Below, in pieces: positions 1-9,757 of a DNA stretch of 64,000 nucleotides. Source of the DNA: Colletes latitarsis (Eukaryota; Arthropoda; Insecta; Hymenoptera; Colletidae); contig NC_135146.1 in NCBI RefSeq assembly GCF_051014445.1, positions 3,968,001 through 4,032,000 of the forward strand, given 5' to 3'. The stretch's first letter is position 1; each line of letters begins with the position of its first letter. The notes beneath the pieces were generated by a model. It saw nothing but the letters and a program-made list of their open reading frames with translations. It was not told where the DNA came from and did no database searches. Position numbers and translations under genes: made by a program.

Positions 1-497
1 CCGAAGCTGCCATGCCCGGAAAATACCGGTGCCAGCCGGTAGGTGAGGCTGCCATGGCCTCTGTCCAGCCACTCCTTCAGGAGTGGCCGAACAGCCCCGA
101 CAGTCCGGTGCCCCGCGGTTGGCAGAGCCAGCCGCTCCTGCCACGCGAGCAACACGGACTGCCGGGCCTGGCGCTTCAAATCGCCCCAAGCAGGTTCCTG
201 CCCGCCCGGGACCGCCCCCACCCCCGCGCGACGGTCGACGCGGTGCCGGTACATCACCGCGTGCGACCGCGCGAGCAGGTCCATGGGCGGCATCCCCGCT
301 AGAACCGTCGCCGCCTCATGTGACATGGTCCGATACCCGCGGACGACCCTGAGCGCCATGCGCCTCTGCACCCGACGCAGCATAGTCATGCTGCGCCGGG
401 AGGCAGCCAGGTCGTCCGCCCAGACGGGGGCCCCGTATAGGGCCACCGACTGGACCATTGCCACATAGAGGCGACGAACTCGGCCCGCCGGGCCCCC

Positions 498-501
<4 letters not shown>
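1..501 (-). pseudogene. R1-clade ORF2 fragment, element A (3'-ward part)
   Basis: This is coding sequence of an R1-clade non-LTR retrotransposon reverse transcriptase ORF, read on the minus strand. It matches the region after the RT core in the copy at 30403-33245. Position 1 corresponds to 1417 in nested copy B, so roughly 0.9 kb of the element, including its poly(A), should lie left of the window. The fragment stops at 501, where the poly(T) of copy B begins. The sequence resumes at 1977, so this is one element split by a later insertion. Family assignment is confident; the copy is not functional. Confidence 0.88.
490..501. repeat. Target-site duplication (left) of R1-clade copy B
   Basis: The 12-bp sequence GGGCCCCCCAGG stands immediately left of the poly(T) at 502 and again at 1965-1976. 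It flanks copy B exactly and is part of the interrupted element A. Confidence 0.85.
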
Positions 502-543
<42 letters not shown>

Positions 544-1058
544 TCGTGGGGAAAATCTTCGAAAGACTCCCTCCCACCTCCTTGGGGAGAGGTGGGAGGG
601 GTGTGTGGGATTCCCCGCGCCCGTACAACGACAGGCGCGGGACCTACCCACTAAAAACCCCACGGTGACACTTCGGCACGCTTTGGGAGGATACCGGGAA
701 TCGCTCGAAGCATTCTTCCGGTATCCTCCCCGTGCCCGCGCTTTCGCGCCCATCCCCCGGGGGGACAATCGGTCCCCCCAGTAGACACACTGCCTCTTAG
801 CGGCGGGACGGGGCCACTCCATCCCGCCGCTATCCGTCCCGGGGCCGCGTTTAGTGGCGGCTGCGAGCCCCAACTCGCAACCGCCCGCGACCCCGTTTCC
901 ACCCCTCGGCGGCCGGGCGTTCATGGCCGCACCAGACCGTCGAGGGTGCCTCCCCTTGCGTCGGACCGGTAGGGGGAGGCACTCCTACCCCCAACCGGTC
1001 CGACCCGGCGCCGCCTGGCGGGAGGAGGGTCCCCTCAGGACCCCCCTCCCAGCCTAGG
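502..1058 (-). other. 3' UTR and poly(A) of R1-clade copy B, hairpin rich
   Basis: This 3' UTR is GC-rich and contains perfect inverted repeats. The arms are 570-580 with 589-599 (11 bp, next to the tail), 685-697 with 718-730 (13 bp), and 960-970 with 994-1004 (11 bp). The same stems recur in the other four copies. In R2-type elements the 3' UTR is bound by the element's own RT to start target-primed reverse transcription; a similar role here is an inference. Confidence 0.75.
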
Positions 1059-1964
1059 TCATCCGCCACGCCGAGGCGGCCGCCCGCGACGCCTCGCGAC
1101 CGGGCGACGACCTCGGGCCACCGCACGTGCGCGAGCTTCAGTGCGCCGCTGAAGCTCGCGCTCCCTCCCCGCGGCCTCCTTCTGCAACATTACGTTCTCG
1201 CAGAAGGAGGCCACGGCCCTCCACTTCTCCTCGCTGCCGACCATGGCGCTCACCACGCCCGGCAGCGAGACATCCCGCCCGACGACGCCGACCAGGACAC
1301 GGCGCTCCCCCTCCCACGCGGGGCATACCTCCAGGGTATGATCCGCCGTGTCCTGCTCAGCGTCGCAGTGGCAGCAACGCGCCGTCGGCTCCTTCCCTAT
1401 CCGGCACAGGTATCTTCCGAAGCTGCCATGCCCGGAAAATACCTGTGCCATCCGGTAGGTGAGGCTGCCATGGCCTCTGTCCAGCCACTCCTTCAGGAGT
1501 GGCCGAACCGCCCCGACAGTCCGGTGCCCCGCGGTTGGCAGAGCCAGCCGCTCCTGCCACGCGAGCAACACGGACTGCCGGGCCTGGCGCTTCAAATCGC
1601 CCCAAGCAGGTTCCTGCCCGCCCGGGACCGCCCCCACCCCCGCGCGACGGTCGACGCGGTGCCGGTACATCACCGCGTGCGACCGCGCGAGCAGGTCCAT
1701 GGGCGGCATCCCCGCTAGAACCGTCGCCGCCTCATGTGACATGGTCCGATACCCGCGGACGACCCTGAGCGCCATGCGCCTCTGCACCCGACGCAGCATA
1801 GTCATGCTGCGCCGGGAGGCAGCCAGGTCGTCCGCCCAGACGGGGGCCCCGTATAGGGCCACCGACTGGACCATTGCCACATAGAGGCGACGAACTCGGC
1901 CCGCCGGGCCCCCCAGGTTGGGCAGGATCCGGCCCAGAGCCGCAACCATCCTTTCCAACCGGGG
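1059..1964 (-). pseudogene. ORF2 C-terminal part of R1-clade copy B
   Basis: This is about 300 codons without a stop, covering the region after the RT fingers and palm. It ends with the cysteine-rich motif usual for R1-clade ORF2 proteins: Cys, then CCHCDAEQDTADH and a final Cys. The endonuclease and the RT catalytic motif are absent because of 5' truncation, so no active enzyme can be made. The tail is very Arg-rich. Sequence identity to the other copies in the window is high by eye. Confidence 0.82.
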
Positions 1965-1976
1965 GGGCCCCCCAGG
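1965..1976. repeat. Target-site duplication (right) of R1-clade copy B
   Basis: A second copy of GGGCCCCCCAGG lies at the 5' end of copy B, after which element A continues. Confidence 0.85.
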
Positions 1977-2860
1977 TTGGGCAGGATCCGGCCCAGAGCC
2001 GCAACCATCCTTTCCAACCGGGGGACCAGGCAGCGGAAATGCTCCACGAAACGCCAGTGGCTATCGAGGATCAGCCCTAGATACCTGATCTGGGGCTTCA
2101 CCTCGATGTCAGCCCCACCCACCCGGATCAGAGGGGGTGGCGGATCCTGCCGAGGTGAATGAAACGCAATCACCTCGGTCTTATGGACCGCCACCGTCAT
2201 CCCCATCCCCCTGATCCGGTCGACGACGCGTTGCGACCCCTCCTCCGCGCGACGCATGGCCCTCCCCCAGTGCGCCCCGACGGCCAGCACCAGTGTGTCA
2301 TCCGCATAACACACCGTGCTGACGCCGTCGGGGAGGCCGGCCCGCAACACCGAGTCGTACGCGATGTTCCACAGGAGTGGCCCGAGGACCGACCCCTGCG
2401 GAACACCGCAGTACACCTCCTTCCGCATATCACCATCCCGGCCCGGATACTCGATCCACCTGCCGCGGAGATAATCCCCGACGACCGCCCTGAGACAAGG
2501 GGGGACTCGATGATATTCGAGTCCCCTCCTTATCCCTTCCCAGGGGAGGGTGTTAAAGGCATTGGCAATATCCAAGGATATTGCCAATGCCACCCCTCCC
2601 CGGGAGACGGCCGCCTCCGAGAGGGCCCTCACACGACCTATCGCGTCGATAGTCGATCGGCCCCCCCGGAAACCGAACTGGCAGTCGGCTAGACCGGGAT
2701 CACCCCGCGACAAGTGCTCGACGAGGCGGGCAGCAATCACACGCTCGAAGAGCTTGCCCACCTCGTCGAGGAGACAAATGGGCCGGTATGCGGAGGGAGA
2801 CTCCGCGGGCCGACCCTCCTTCCGGAGGAGGATCATCCTCGCCACCTTCCAACTGGGGGG
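1977..2860 (-). pseudogene. R1-clade ORF2 fragment, element A (RT core)
   Basis: The minus strand encodes the RT core, with motifs AISLDIANAF (motif A), VPQGSVLGPLLWN (motif B) and CYADDTLVLAVG (motif C, catalytic YADD). The element is 5'-truncated at about 2860, where it joins gypsy gag sequence. By chance the frame stays open across this join, giving a chimeric gag-RT reading frame. The copy lacks ORF1 and the endonuclease and is interrupted by copy B, so it is dead. Confidence 0.86.
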
Positions 2861-3631
2861 AACAGTTTCGTCTCTCCTCATTTTTCGTTTAACTAACATT
2901 TCATGTAGTTCAGCACTATTAATTTTATGTGAAAACTCATCACGTAGTAGAGATTTAAGTTTTCTCCATGTCGTGACAACACCTTCGCTCTGAATAAATA
3001 ATTTTGCTATACCTGTCAAAGACTTTTTTGCAAAAATTACTTTCTCTAACTCAGACCATTGAAACAATATTGCAACATCTTCAAAATCAGAAATCCATCC
3101 TTCTACAGAATATACACCAGAACCATCAAACTGGCGAACACAATCTTCTACATCACGATAGCTCATAGGAAATTTAAAGTGATCTCGTTTATTTAATGAA
3201 GAGGAATGTGTAGAATTGTTATCATTTATATCATCAAGTACAATAGATGTTTCAACATCCTCAACCTGAACATCTTCAATGATTTCATCGTCTTCAGGAT
3301 CATCTTTTGCAATGGAACACAGAGAACGTAAATCCATTAAACCAGAACAAATTTTCTGAACCAAATCTTCTCGAGATCCTCTATAATCCAGCTCTAGGAT
3401 GTCACAACAAGATACCAAATCGCCATAACATAAACCAGTAGCATATATTAATTTAGCTTTATGCTCTACTGAATCTGTATGAAATTGAAAGCCTTCAAAA
3501 TCACGTATGCGTTTTCGATTTCATCGGTCACCTTCAGTTTCGAAAATAAATTTGTGCAAAGCTTTTATGCTCAACACAGATGCGTTATTAATTTTGTGCT
3601 GAATTTTCCCGATTTTAGCTAAAGTTTCCAT
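2861..3631 (-). pseudogene. gag: Ty3/gypsy gag, copy 1, truncated by R1-clade element A
   Basis: The minus strand encodes the N-terminal part of a retrotransposon Gag. The first suitable ATG is at 3631-3629. An in-frame TGA follows at 3523-3521 (codon 37), and the frame is then open down to the join with element A at about 2861. The conserved segment includes SLTGIAKLFIQSEGVVTTW and LLRDEFSHKIN, which resembles the retrotransposon Gag capsid domain. The nearly identical copy at 45222-46187 carries the same TGA. The structural protein of a virus-like particle is the family role; this copy cannot make it. Confidence 0.8.
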
Positions 3632-3715
3632 ACTAAAAGTACTTAACTTTTCAGAATTCTTAAAGAAATATGTATATGTAAAATGTTCCTTCACAAATTC
3701 TTCTTCTTGATTGAC

Positions 3716-3732
3716 TCGGACGAGCCCCCCAA
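3716..3732 (-). promoter_or_regulatory. Gypsy primer-binding site, tRNA-Pro-like
   Basis: Just inside the LTR, the minus strand reads TTGGGGGGCTCGTCCGA. This resembles the complement of a tRNA-Pro 3' end (TGGGGGCTCGTCCG), with one extra G. An identical site is at 46272-46288. Confidence 0.6.
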
Positions 3733-3734
3733 TT

Positions 3735-4041
3735 TGCAGGATTTAACGGAGAGAATATATTTGAGGAACAAATATACAAAGAATATAATCTTAATAAACG
3801 AATTAGGAACACACAAATTAGCAATTAACAATTAACAACACAAATTCAAATCACATTAATTGGCAACATAACTTATACTCACATCTCTCTTTCACAATCA
3901 CCCGTTTCCAAACTCCTCGTTTTCTCGCTGTCTCTGGTTACACATTCCTTCTCGAACAAAACACTCCCAAACCTTTCGCACATAAATTAACATTTAACGA
4001 AACTACAGCGTGGCACAAATCTTCAATACAAATCTCTTACA
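3735..4041 (-). repeat. 5' LTR of gypsy copy 1
   Basis: This 307-bp LTR begins TGTAAGAG and ends CCTGCA on the minus strand. It is nearly identical to the LTR at 46291-46597 and closely related to that at 37050-37355. The primer-binding site follows on the gag side. On the other side it abuts 19-bp satellite. Confidence 0.85.
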
Positions 4042-6057
4042 TAAGATAGTAAGATAGTAAAATAGTAAGCAAGCAGTAAGCTAGTAAGCAAGCAGTAAGT
4101 TACGAAGCAAGGAGCAGGCTAGTAAGAAAGCAGTCAGCTACTAAGCATTCAGTTAGCTAGTTAGTAAGCAGGAAGCTAGTTAGCAAGCAGTAAGCTTTTA
4201 AGCAAGAAGTGAGGTGGTAAGAAAGTATGTAGCTAGTAAGGAGGTAGTAAGTTAGTAAGAAAGCAGTATGCTAGTAACCAAGCAGTAAGCTATTAAGCAA
4301 GCAGTAAGCTAGTAACCAAGCAGGAATCTTGTAAGGAAGCAGTATTCTAGTAAGCAAGCGGTAAGCTAGTAAGAAACCAGTTAGCTAGTAAGAAAGCGGA
4401 ATGCCAGTCAGCGAGCAGTATTCTAGAAAGCAAGCAGCAAGCTAGTATGCAAGCAGGGAGCTTGTAAGCGAGCAGTAAGCTCGGACGCAAGTAATAAGCT
4501 AGTAAGCAAGCAGTAAGATATTAAGCAAGCAGTAAGCTACTAGGCAAACAGTAAGCATGTAAGCAAGCAGCAGGCTCGTCAGAAAGCTGCTAGCAAGTAA
4601 GAAAGCAGTATGCTAGTAAGCCAGCTGGAAGCTAGAAAGCAAGCAGCATACTAGTATGCTGGCAGTAAACTAGAAAGCAAGCAGCAGGCTAGTAAGCACG
4701 CAGTAAGCGAGAAAGCTAGCAGTAAGCTGGTATACAAGCAGTGAGCTACTAAGCGAGTAGTGAGCTTGTAAGCAAGCAGTAAGCTAGTAAGCAAGCAGTA
4801 AGCTTGTAGGCAAGCTGTAAGCTATTAAGCAAGCAGTAAACTAGTAAGCAAGCAGTAAGCTTGTAGGCAAGCTGTAAGCTAGAAAGCAAGCAGTAACCTA
4901 GTAACAAAGCAGTAAGTTAATGACAAAGCAGTAAGTTAGTGACAAAGCAGAAAGTTTGTAGCAAAGCAGTAAGCTGGTAAGCAAGCTGGAAGCTAGTAAG
5001 GAAGCACTCGTCAGGTAAGAGAGCAGTATGCTAGAAAGCAAGCAGCAGCTAGTATGCAAGCAGTTAGCTTCTAAGCGAGTAGTGAGCTTGTAAGCAAGCA
5101 GTAAGCTAGTAAGCAAGCAGTAAGGTAGTAGGCAAGCTGTGAGCTGATGTAACAAAGCTGTAATTTTGCAGCAAAGCAGTAAGCTGGTAAGCATACTGCA
5201 AGCTAGTAGGGAAGCAGCATACTAGTAAGCAAGCAGTAAGCTGGCAAGCAACAAGAACGCTAGTAAACAAGCGGCAGGCTCCTAAAAAAGAAATTAGCTA
5301 GTAAGAATGCTGTGTGCCAGCAAGGAGAGTGTATGCTAGTAAACAAGCAGTAAGCTAGTAAGCTACCAGTAATCTAGTAGGCAAGCAGTAAGCTAGAAAG
5401 CAAGCAGCAAGCTAGCAAGCAAGCAGTAAGCTAGAAAGCAAGCAGCAGGCTCGTAAGAATGGAGTTAGCAATTAAGCAAGCAGTGAATTAGTAAACAAGC
5501 ACCAAGCTAGTAAGCAACCGGTAAGCTAGTAAGCGAGCATCGGGCTAGTCAGAAAGATGTAAGCTAGTAAACATGGAGTACGCTAGTAAGCATGCAGTGA
5601 GCTAGTACCCGGGGGAGGGGGGGGGGAGGAAGCTAGTACGGAAGCAGTATGATACTAAGCAACCAGTAAGCTAGTATGCAAGCAGTAAGCTGGTAAGGAA
5701 GCAGTATGCTAGTAAGCAAGCTGTAAGCTAGTACGCATCAAATAAGCTAGTAAGCAAGCAGCAGGCTAGTAACCAAGCAGTAAGCTAGAAAGCGAGCAGC
5801 AGGCTAGTAAGTAAGCGGTATGCTTGTAAGCAAGCAGTAAGCTACAAAGCAAGCGGCAAGGCAAGTAAGCGAGCAGTAATCCAGTATGCTAGCAATAAGC
5901 TAGTAAGCAAGCAGTAAGCTTGTAAGCAAGCAGTGAGCTTGAAAACGAGCTTCAAGTTGTAAGCGTGCAGTAAGCTAGAAAGCAAGCAGCAGGCTAGTAA
6001 GAATGCAGTTAGCTATTGAGTATGCAGTAAACTGGTAAGCAAGCAGGAAGCTAGTAA
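4042..6057. repeat. 19-bp minisatellite block 1
   Basis: This is a tandem array of a diverged 19-bp unit, consensus AGTAAGCAAGCAGTAAGCT. Single-base variation between units is high but the spacing holds at 19 bp. A G-rich interruption lies at 5609-5632. The minus strand is almost free of stops in all three frames because 19 is not a multiple of 3, so apparent leucine-rich reading frames here are artefacts. No gene is seen. Confidence 0.92.
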
Positions 6058-7697
6058 TGTTAGGGGGAGGAGGTTTGGAAATGCCTCGCCTAACGGTGGT
6101 CCGGATCTCGAGGGAAGGACGGACGGAAAATAAGCAGTACAATTATAATTTTTATTTTCGCTTATCCGAATGCTCGGATAAGCCTTTTATTTTGTTTCTT
6201 TTCTTATAGCTTTTACAGGCTTTGGGTAATAGCCGGCCGACGTCTGCCAGACGATGTTGTTGTGCGGCCCGCTTTGTTACCCTGAAACCGAAAGAGACAC
6301 GACTAGGCGTTAAATACCTATCGACGTGAGTCACGTCGCTTGTCTTTCTCATTTCCGTACGCTACTGGTCTGTGCTTGTCGCACCTAGGAGCGGGAATCT
6401 CTGCCGCCGCGAGACGCAGCTAAGCTAGTGGACTGTATGTGTGAGCGTTCCCTTTAAATCGGGAGTCGCTCGGTTATTTTTTTCAATTAGTGAATTCAGT
6501 CTCGTTATCTTTCGACTGCAACACTTGATTGCCGCAGGAGAGGGTGCCTAGAGGGAGGTTGTAAAGCTCCAACCGTCACCCGGCCCTCGGCCACTTACCG
6601 TCTTCGTATGTGTGTGTACGGAACACTGTGTGGTCCAGTCTTTCAACGGCGTATAGGACGACTTACAATTAGGACTGTCACCACTCCGCCGTTTGAGTAC
6701 CGTTCTACACGTAGTAACCGTACAATACTGGTGGTCAGTGAACAACGCTCTGGCATTCGCCGGAAGCTGTGCTTGGAATAACTCGTCCCACGCTCCGACT
6801 AGAAGGCAGCAAGTCCACCCAGGGTATACACGCCAATAAGGCCCCTATAGGTGGGTGTAAGACCGTTCGATAAATCAAGGGAGGATCGAGTCTTAATCTC
6901 GATGCCTCTTGCACGACCGCTGTTTGCAGCAATACGTGGAAAAATCGGGAACTCGATGATACCAACGAGTTTCCCGCAGTCTTTAACCGGGTCGTACTCA
7001 CGACCGAATCGATTAACTAATTGACTCGACAACCGGAATTACACGCAGGTTACCGGGAAGAGTTTGCTTACGCAATCGGATCCCGTAAAGCTGCGGCTAT
7101 ACGTCGGTTGCCAGCGTTGTGAAAGTTCGAATAACGCGAACTTTCTACGTTGCGTGGGAATCAACCGCTAGAACCCGAGAATTTTTCTTTTTTTTTACTT
7201 TTCTTAAACTTTCCGAATGCTCGAATAACTCGAAGCAATTCGAATAGTGCGAGGGCCTTTTGATTCTCAACGAATGATCGAATAACTCGAAGCAATTCGG
7301 AATATATCATAAATTCGGTTTATCGATCCGCGCTTGGCAGGCTCTCGTTTTCAAGTGACGGACGAGCACGAGCTGCCGAAAAGTACGTGTGAGAGAGGGG
7401 GAATCCTCCGACGCGCGGCGCTGTCGCCGTGGCTCTCGTCCGTCTTTATCTAATATGTAATTGTCGCACCTTCTCTATGGTCGAGCGTTTAACCGAAAAA
7501 TTCGAAATCGAACGTTACTGTAATGCTCGCGTGACTTACAGAAAAACTCAAGGAGCGAGAGTTTTTCTGCTGCCTTATGTTTCGAATCGCGGACGCGTCG
7601 ACTTAGAATATTCTGGTCTGTCGCGTATATTGAAAATAAAGCGGATTAACGGCTAATTACGGGTTTAAATAAATCGAATTAACTCGATCTTTAAACA
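6058..7697 (+). repeat. Long solo LTR I (1640 bp)
   Basis: This segment has LTR-like ends (TGTTAGGGGG and TTTAAACA) and is flanked by the 5-bp duplication AGTAA (6053-6057, 7698-7702). No internal retrotransposon domain is present. A close inverted relative lies at 42429-44063, and more distant relatives at 21251-22901, 34205-35982 and 39116-41748. Because the flanking satellite is rich in AGTAA, the duplication alone is weak evidence; agreement with the other copies makes it convincing. Transcriptional orientation is not known; strand is given only relative to the other copies. Short open frames inside are not recognised as genes. Confidence 0.75.
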
Positions 7698-8495
7698 AGT
7701 AAGGATGCAGTATGCTAGTAAGCAAGCAGTAAGCTAGTAGGCATGGAGTGAGCTAGTAAGCGAGGTGGAAGCCATTAAGGAAGCAGTATGCTAGTACGCA
7801 AGCAGTAAGCTTGAAAACAAGCAGCAAACTAGTAAGCGTGCAGTGAACTTTAAAGCAAGCAGCAGGCTAGTAAGAATGCAGTTAGCTATTGAGCAAGCAG
7901 TAAACTAGCAAGCGAGCAGGAAGCTAGTAAGGAAGCAGTATGCTAGTAAGCAAACAGTAGGCTAGTAAGCGAGGAGGAAGCTAGTAAGCAAGCAGCAGGC
8001 TAGTCAGAAAGCAGTTAACTTGTAAGAAAGCTGTAAGCTAGTATGGACAAGTAGGCTTCTCAGCAAGCAGCATGTTAGTATGGAAGCAATTAGATAGTAA
8101 GCAAGCAGTAAGCTAGTAAGCAAGCTGTAAGCTAGTAAGCAAGCAGTAATATTGTAATCAAGCAGTAGTCTAGTAAGCAAGCAGTGAGCTAGTAAGTGAG
8201 CAGGGAGCTGGTAGGAATCAATTAGCTAGTAAGGAAGATGTAGGGTAATATGCAAACGGTGAGCTAATTAGCGAGGAGGAAGCTAGTAAGCAAGCAGTTA
8301 GCGAGTAAGCTAGCTGTAAGCTAGGAAACATGCATTAAGTTAGTACGCATGCAGAGAGCTAGTAAGCGAGGGGGTAGCTAGTAGGGAAGCAATATGCTAG
8401 TAAGCTAGCAGTAAGCTAGTAAGCAACCACCAAGCTTGTAAGGAAGCAACAGGTTAGTAAGAAAGCACTTAGCTAGTAAGAAAGCAGTATGCTAG
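7698..8495. repeat. 19-bp minisatellite block 2
   Basis: The same 19-bp tandem repeat continues between solo LTR I and the copia element. No gene or other element is seen. Confidence 0.92.
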
Positions 8496-8785
8496 TATTG
8501 AGGATCTTTGTGATAGATTTCCCCAATCGCTTACCGCAGAAAGAAGAAGGAATAGTTTGTTGAAACGGTATAATGTGTAAGACACGGAGGCGACAAAATA
8601 TGTGGAAGACTTTTCTCCGCGGTCTGGGTTGTCGCACGACTTACTTCAAATTGGTTAAAATTCCGGCTATATATGCGTCGTCGAATGGTCGGTAGACCTA
8701 TTGGTTTTATGACATGACCTGGGCCGACGTGGAACAGAGAAAAATCGCGAAGATTCGGAAATACAAAATATATCTATTCTCAACA
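8496..8785 (-). repeat. Copia 3' LTR
   Basis: On the minus strand it starts TGTTGAG and ends CTCAATA, an almost perfect terminal inverted repeat; the last bases are probably a decayed CTCAACA. It is preceded on the minus strand by the purine tract AAGTGGGAG (8786-8794), the usual second-strand primer site of copia elements. Confidence 0.85.
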
Positions 8786-8963
8786 CTCCCACTTATTTTG
8801 AATGTCCGCTAATATTTAATTTTTCTCTCGGATAGCAAAACGGCTGCTTTTGCAAAGGCTTAGCTGAGATATCAGCCAATTGTTCTTTCAATTGAACATA
8901 TCTAATTTCTACTTCTCCGCGATTAACGACATCACGAGTAAAATGGTACTTTATACCGATGTG

Positions 8964-9188
8964 TTACGAGCGCTTATGGTTTTCGGAACTATTAGCAATT
9001 TTTATGCCCGCTTGGTTATCAACAAAAGCAGGGACGATATTGCACACAACATCCAATTCATTCAACATACGACATAACCAAACCGCATCATTCACGCCGC
9101 GGGCTAACGCGATATATTCCGACTCAGCGGTCGAAAGGGCAACGACCTTTTGCAATTGACTGGACCACGAAATTGGTCCGCTATTCAA
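8964..9188 (-). pseudogene. Copia RNase H fragment
   Basis: The minus strand encodes the C-terminal RNase H region of a copia polyprotein: ISWSSQLQKVVALSTAESEY, then AFVDNQAGIKIA. The Glu of the ALSTAESEY motif and the Asp of DNQ are typical active-site residues of this domain. It lies downstream of the RT remnant; the connecting region is shorter than usual and shifted in frame, so it would not be translated as part of a full Pol. Confidence 0.8.
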
Positions 9189-9514
9189 AATATTGACAAA
9201 TCCACTCCTAGATCTTCGAGTCTCTTCACTATTTCCGTAAACTATAATAATAAAGAGCCTATAAAGAATAATAAAGAGCCTATTGCCTCACGAAACGGCA
9301 TTTTACTGTCAGTCGCAGGTGTTTGTTTTTGCATGGGCATACCTGGCTCCGCAGGTACACTTGACGGATTTGCTTCAAGCATATTAAAGGTCTTTAATAT
9401 TTTCTTAATATAGCACGGTTGAGAAATTTTTAAAAGTCGTCGTTCGCAATCGCGTTTAAGCTCGAAACCGAGAAATTCATCGGCCCGATCTACCGAGATT
9501 TTAAGATTACCATC

Positions 9515-9757
9515 TTAATAATCTAAAACACTCTTAATTGCATTCTCGCTTTTGCTCATAATCAAATCATCATCCACATACAGGGCTAAATACTCTTTTG
9601 AACTTTCCACTACACCGACAAGCACGCACTTATCACTTGCGATGTTCACGAGATTAAATTCTTTCAGAAACCTCGTGAACTTCTCGTCCCAGCATTTGGG
9701 TGACTGCTTCAATCCATACAGGCTGAGATGTAGCGGGAAGACTGCATCCGATCGGCT
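9515..9757 (-). pseudogene. Copia RT catalytic-motif fragment
   Basis: Beyond the stop of the main pol frame, the minus strand still encodes LYGLKQSPKCWDEKF and the RT catalytic motif ALYVDDDLIM. The frame differs from the upstream RT part, showing an indel near 9735-9757. The region from 9189 to 9514 contains only disrupted pol sequence. Confidence 0.75.

Larger units (their letters stand above)
502..1964 (-). mobile_element. R1-clade non-LTR retrotransposon B, 5'-truncated and nested in element A
   Basis: On the minus strand this copy runs from a 5' truncation point at about 1964, through the C-terminal part of ORF2 (stop at 1059-1061) and a 3' UTR of about 515 bp, to a poly(A) tail seen as 41 T residues at 502-542. 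The 12-bp flanking duplication (490-501 and 1965-1976) marks a normal target-primed insertion. It landed within the same ORF2 region of an older copy. Because its truncation point lies about 57 bp upstream of the landing site in element coordinates, the right boundary looks like a 57-bp tandem repeat. Confidence 0.88.

Noticed and set aside
1909..2025. Simple 57-bp tandem duplication
   Set aside because: It is fully explained by copy B ending 57 bp upstream of its own landing site in element A, as the 12-bp target duplication shows.
4898..5194. Leucine-rich minus-strand open frames in satellite (also near 13692, 14110, 18683, 19447, 23403, 26878, 29313, 29693, 36146, 47397)
   Set aside because: They are translations of the 19-bp unit, which has no stop on the minus strand; since 19 is not a multiple of 3, all frames give the same peptide cycle.
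6548..7032. Conserved short frames in the long LTRs (also 43089-43573)
   Set aside because: LTR I and LTR V are close copies, so shared frames follow from recent ancestry; the frames are interrupted in the more distant LTR III and no domain is seen.
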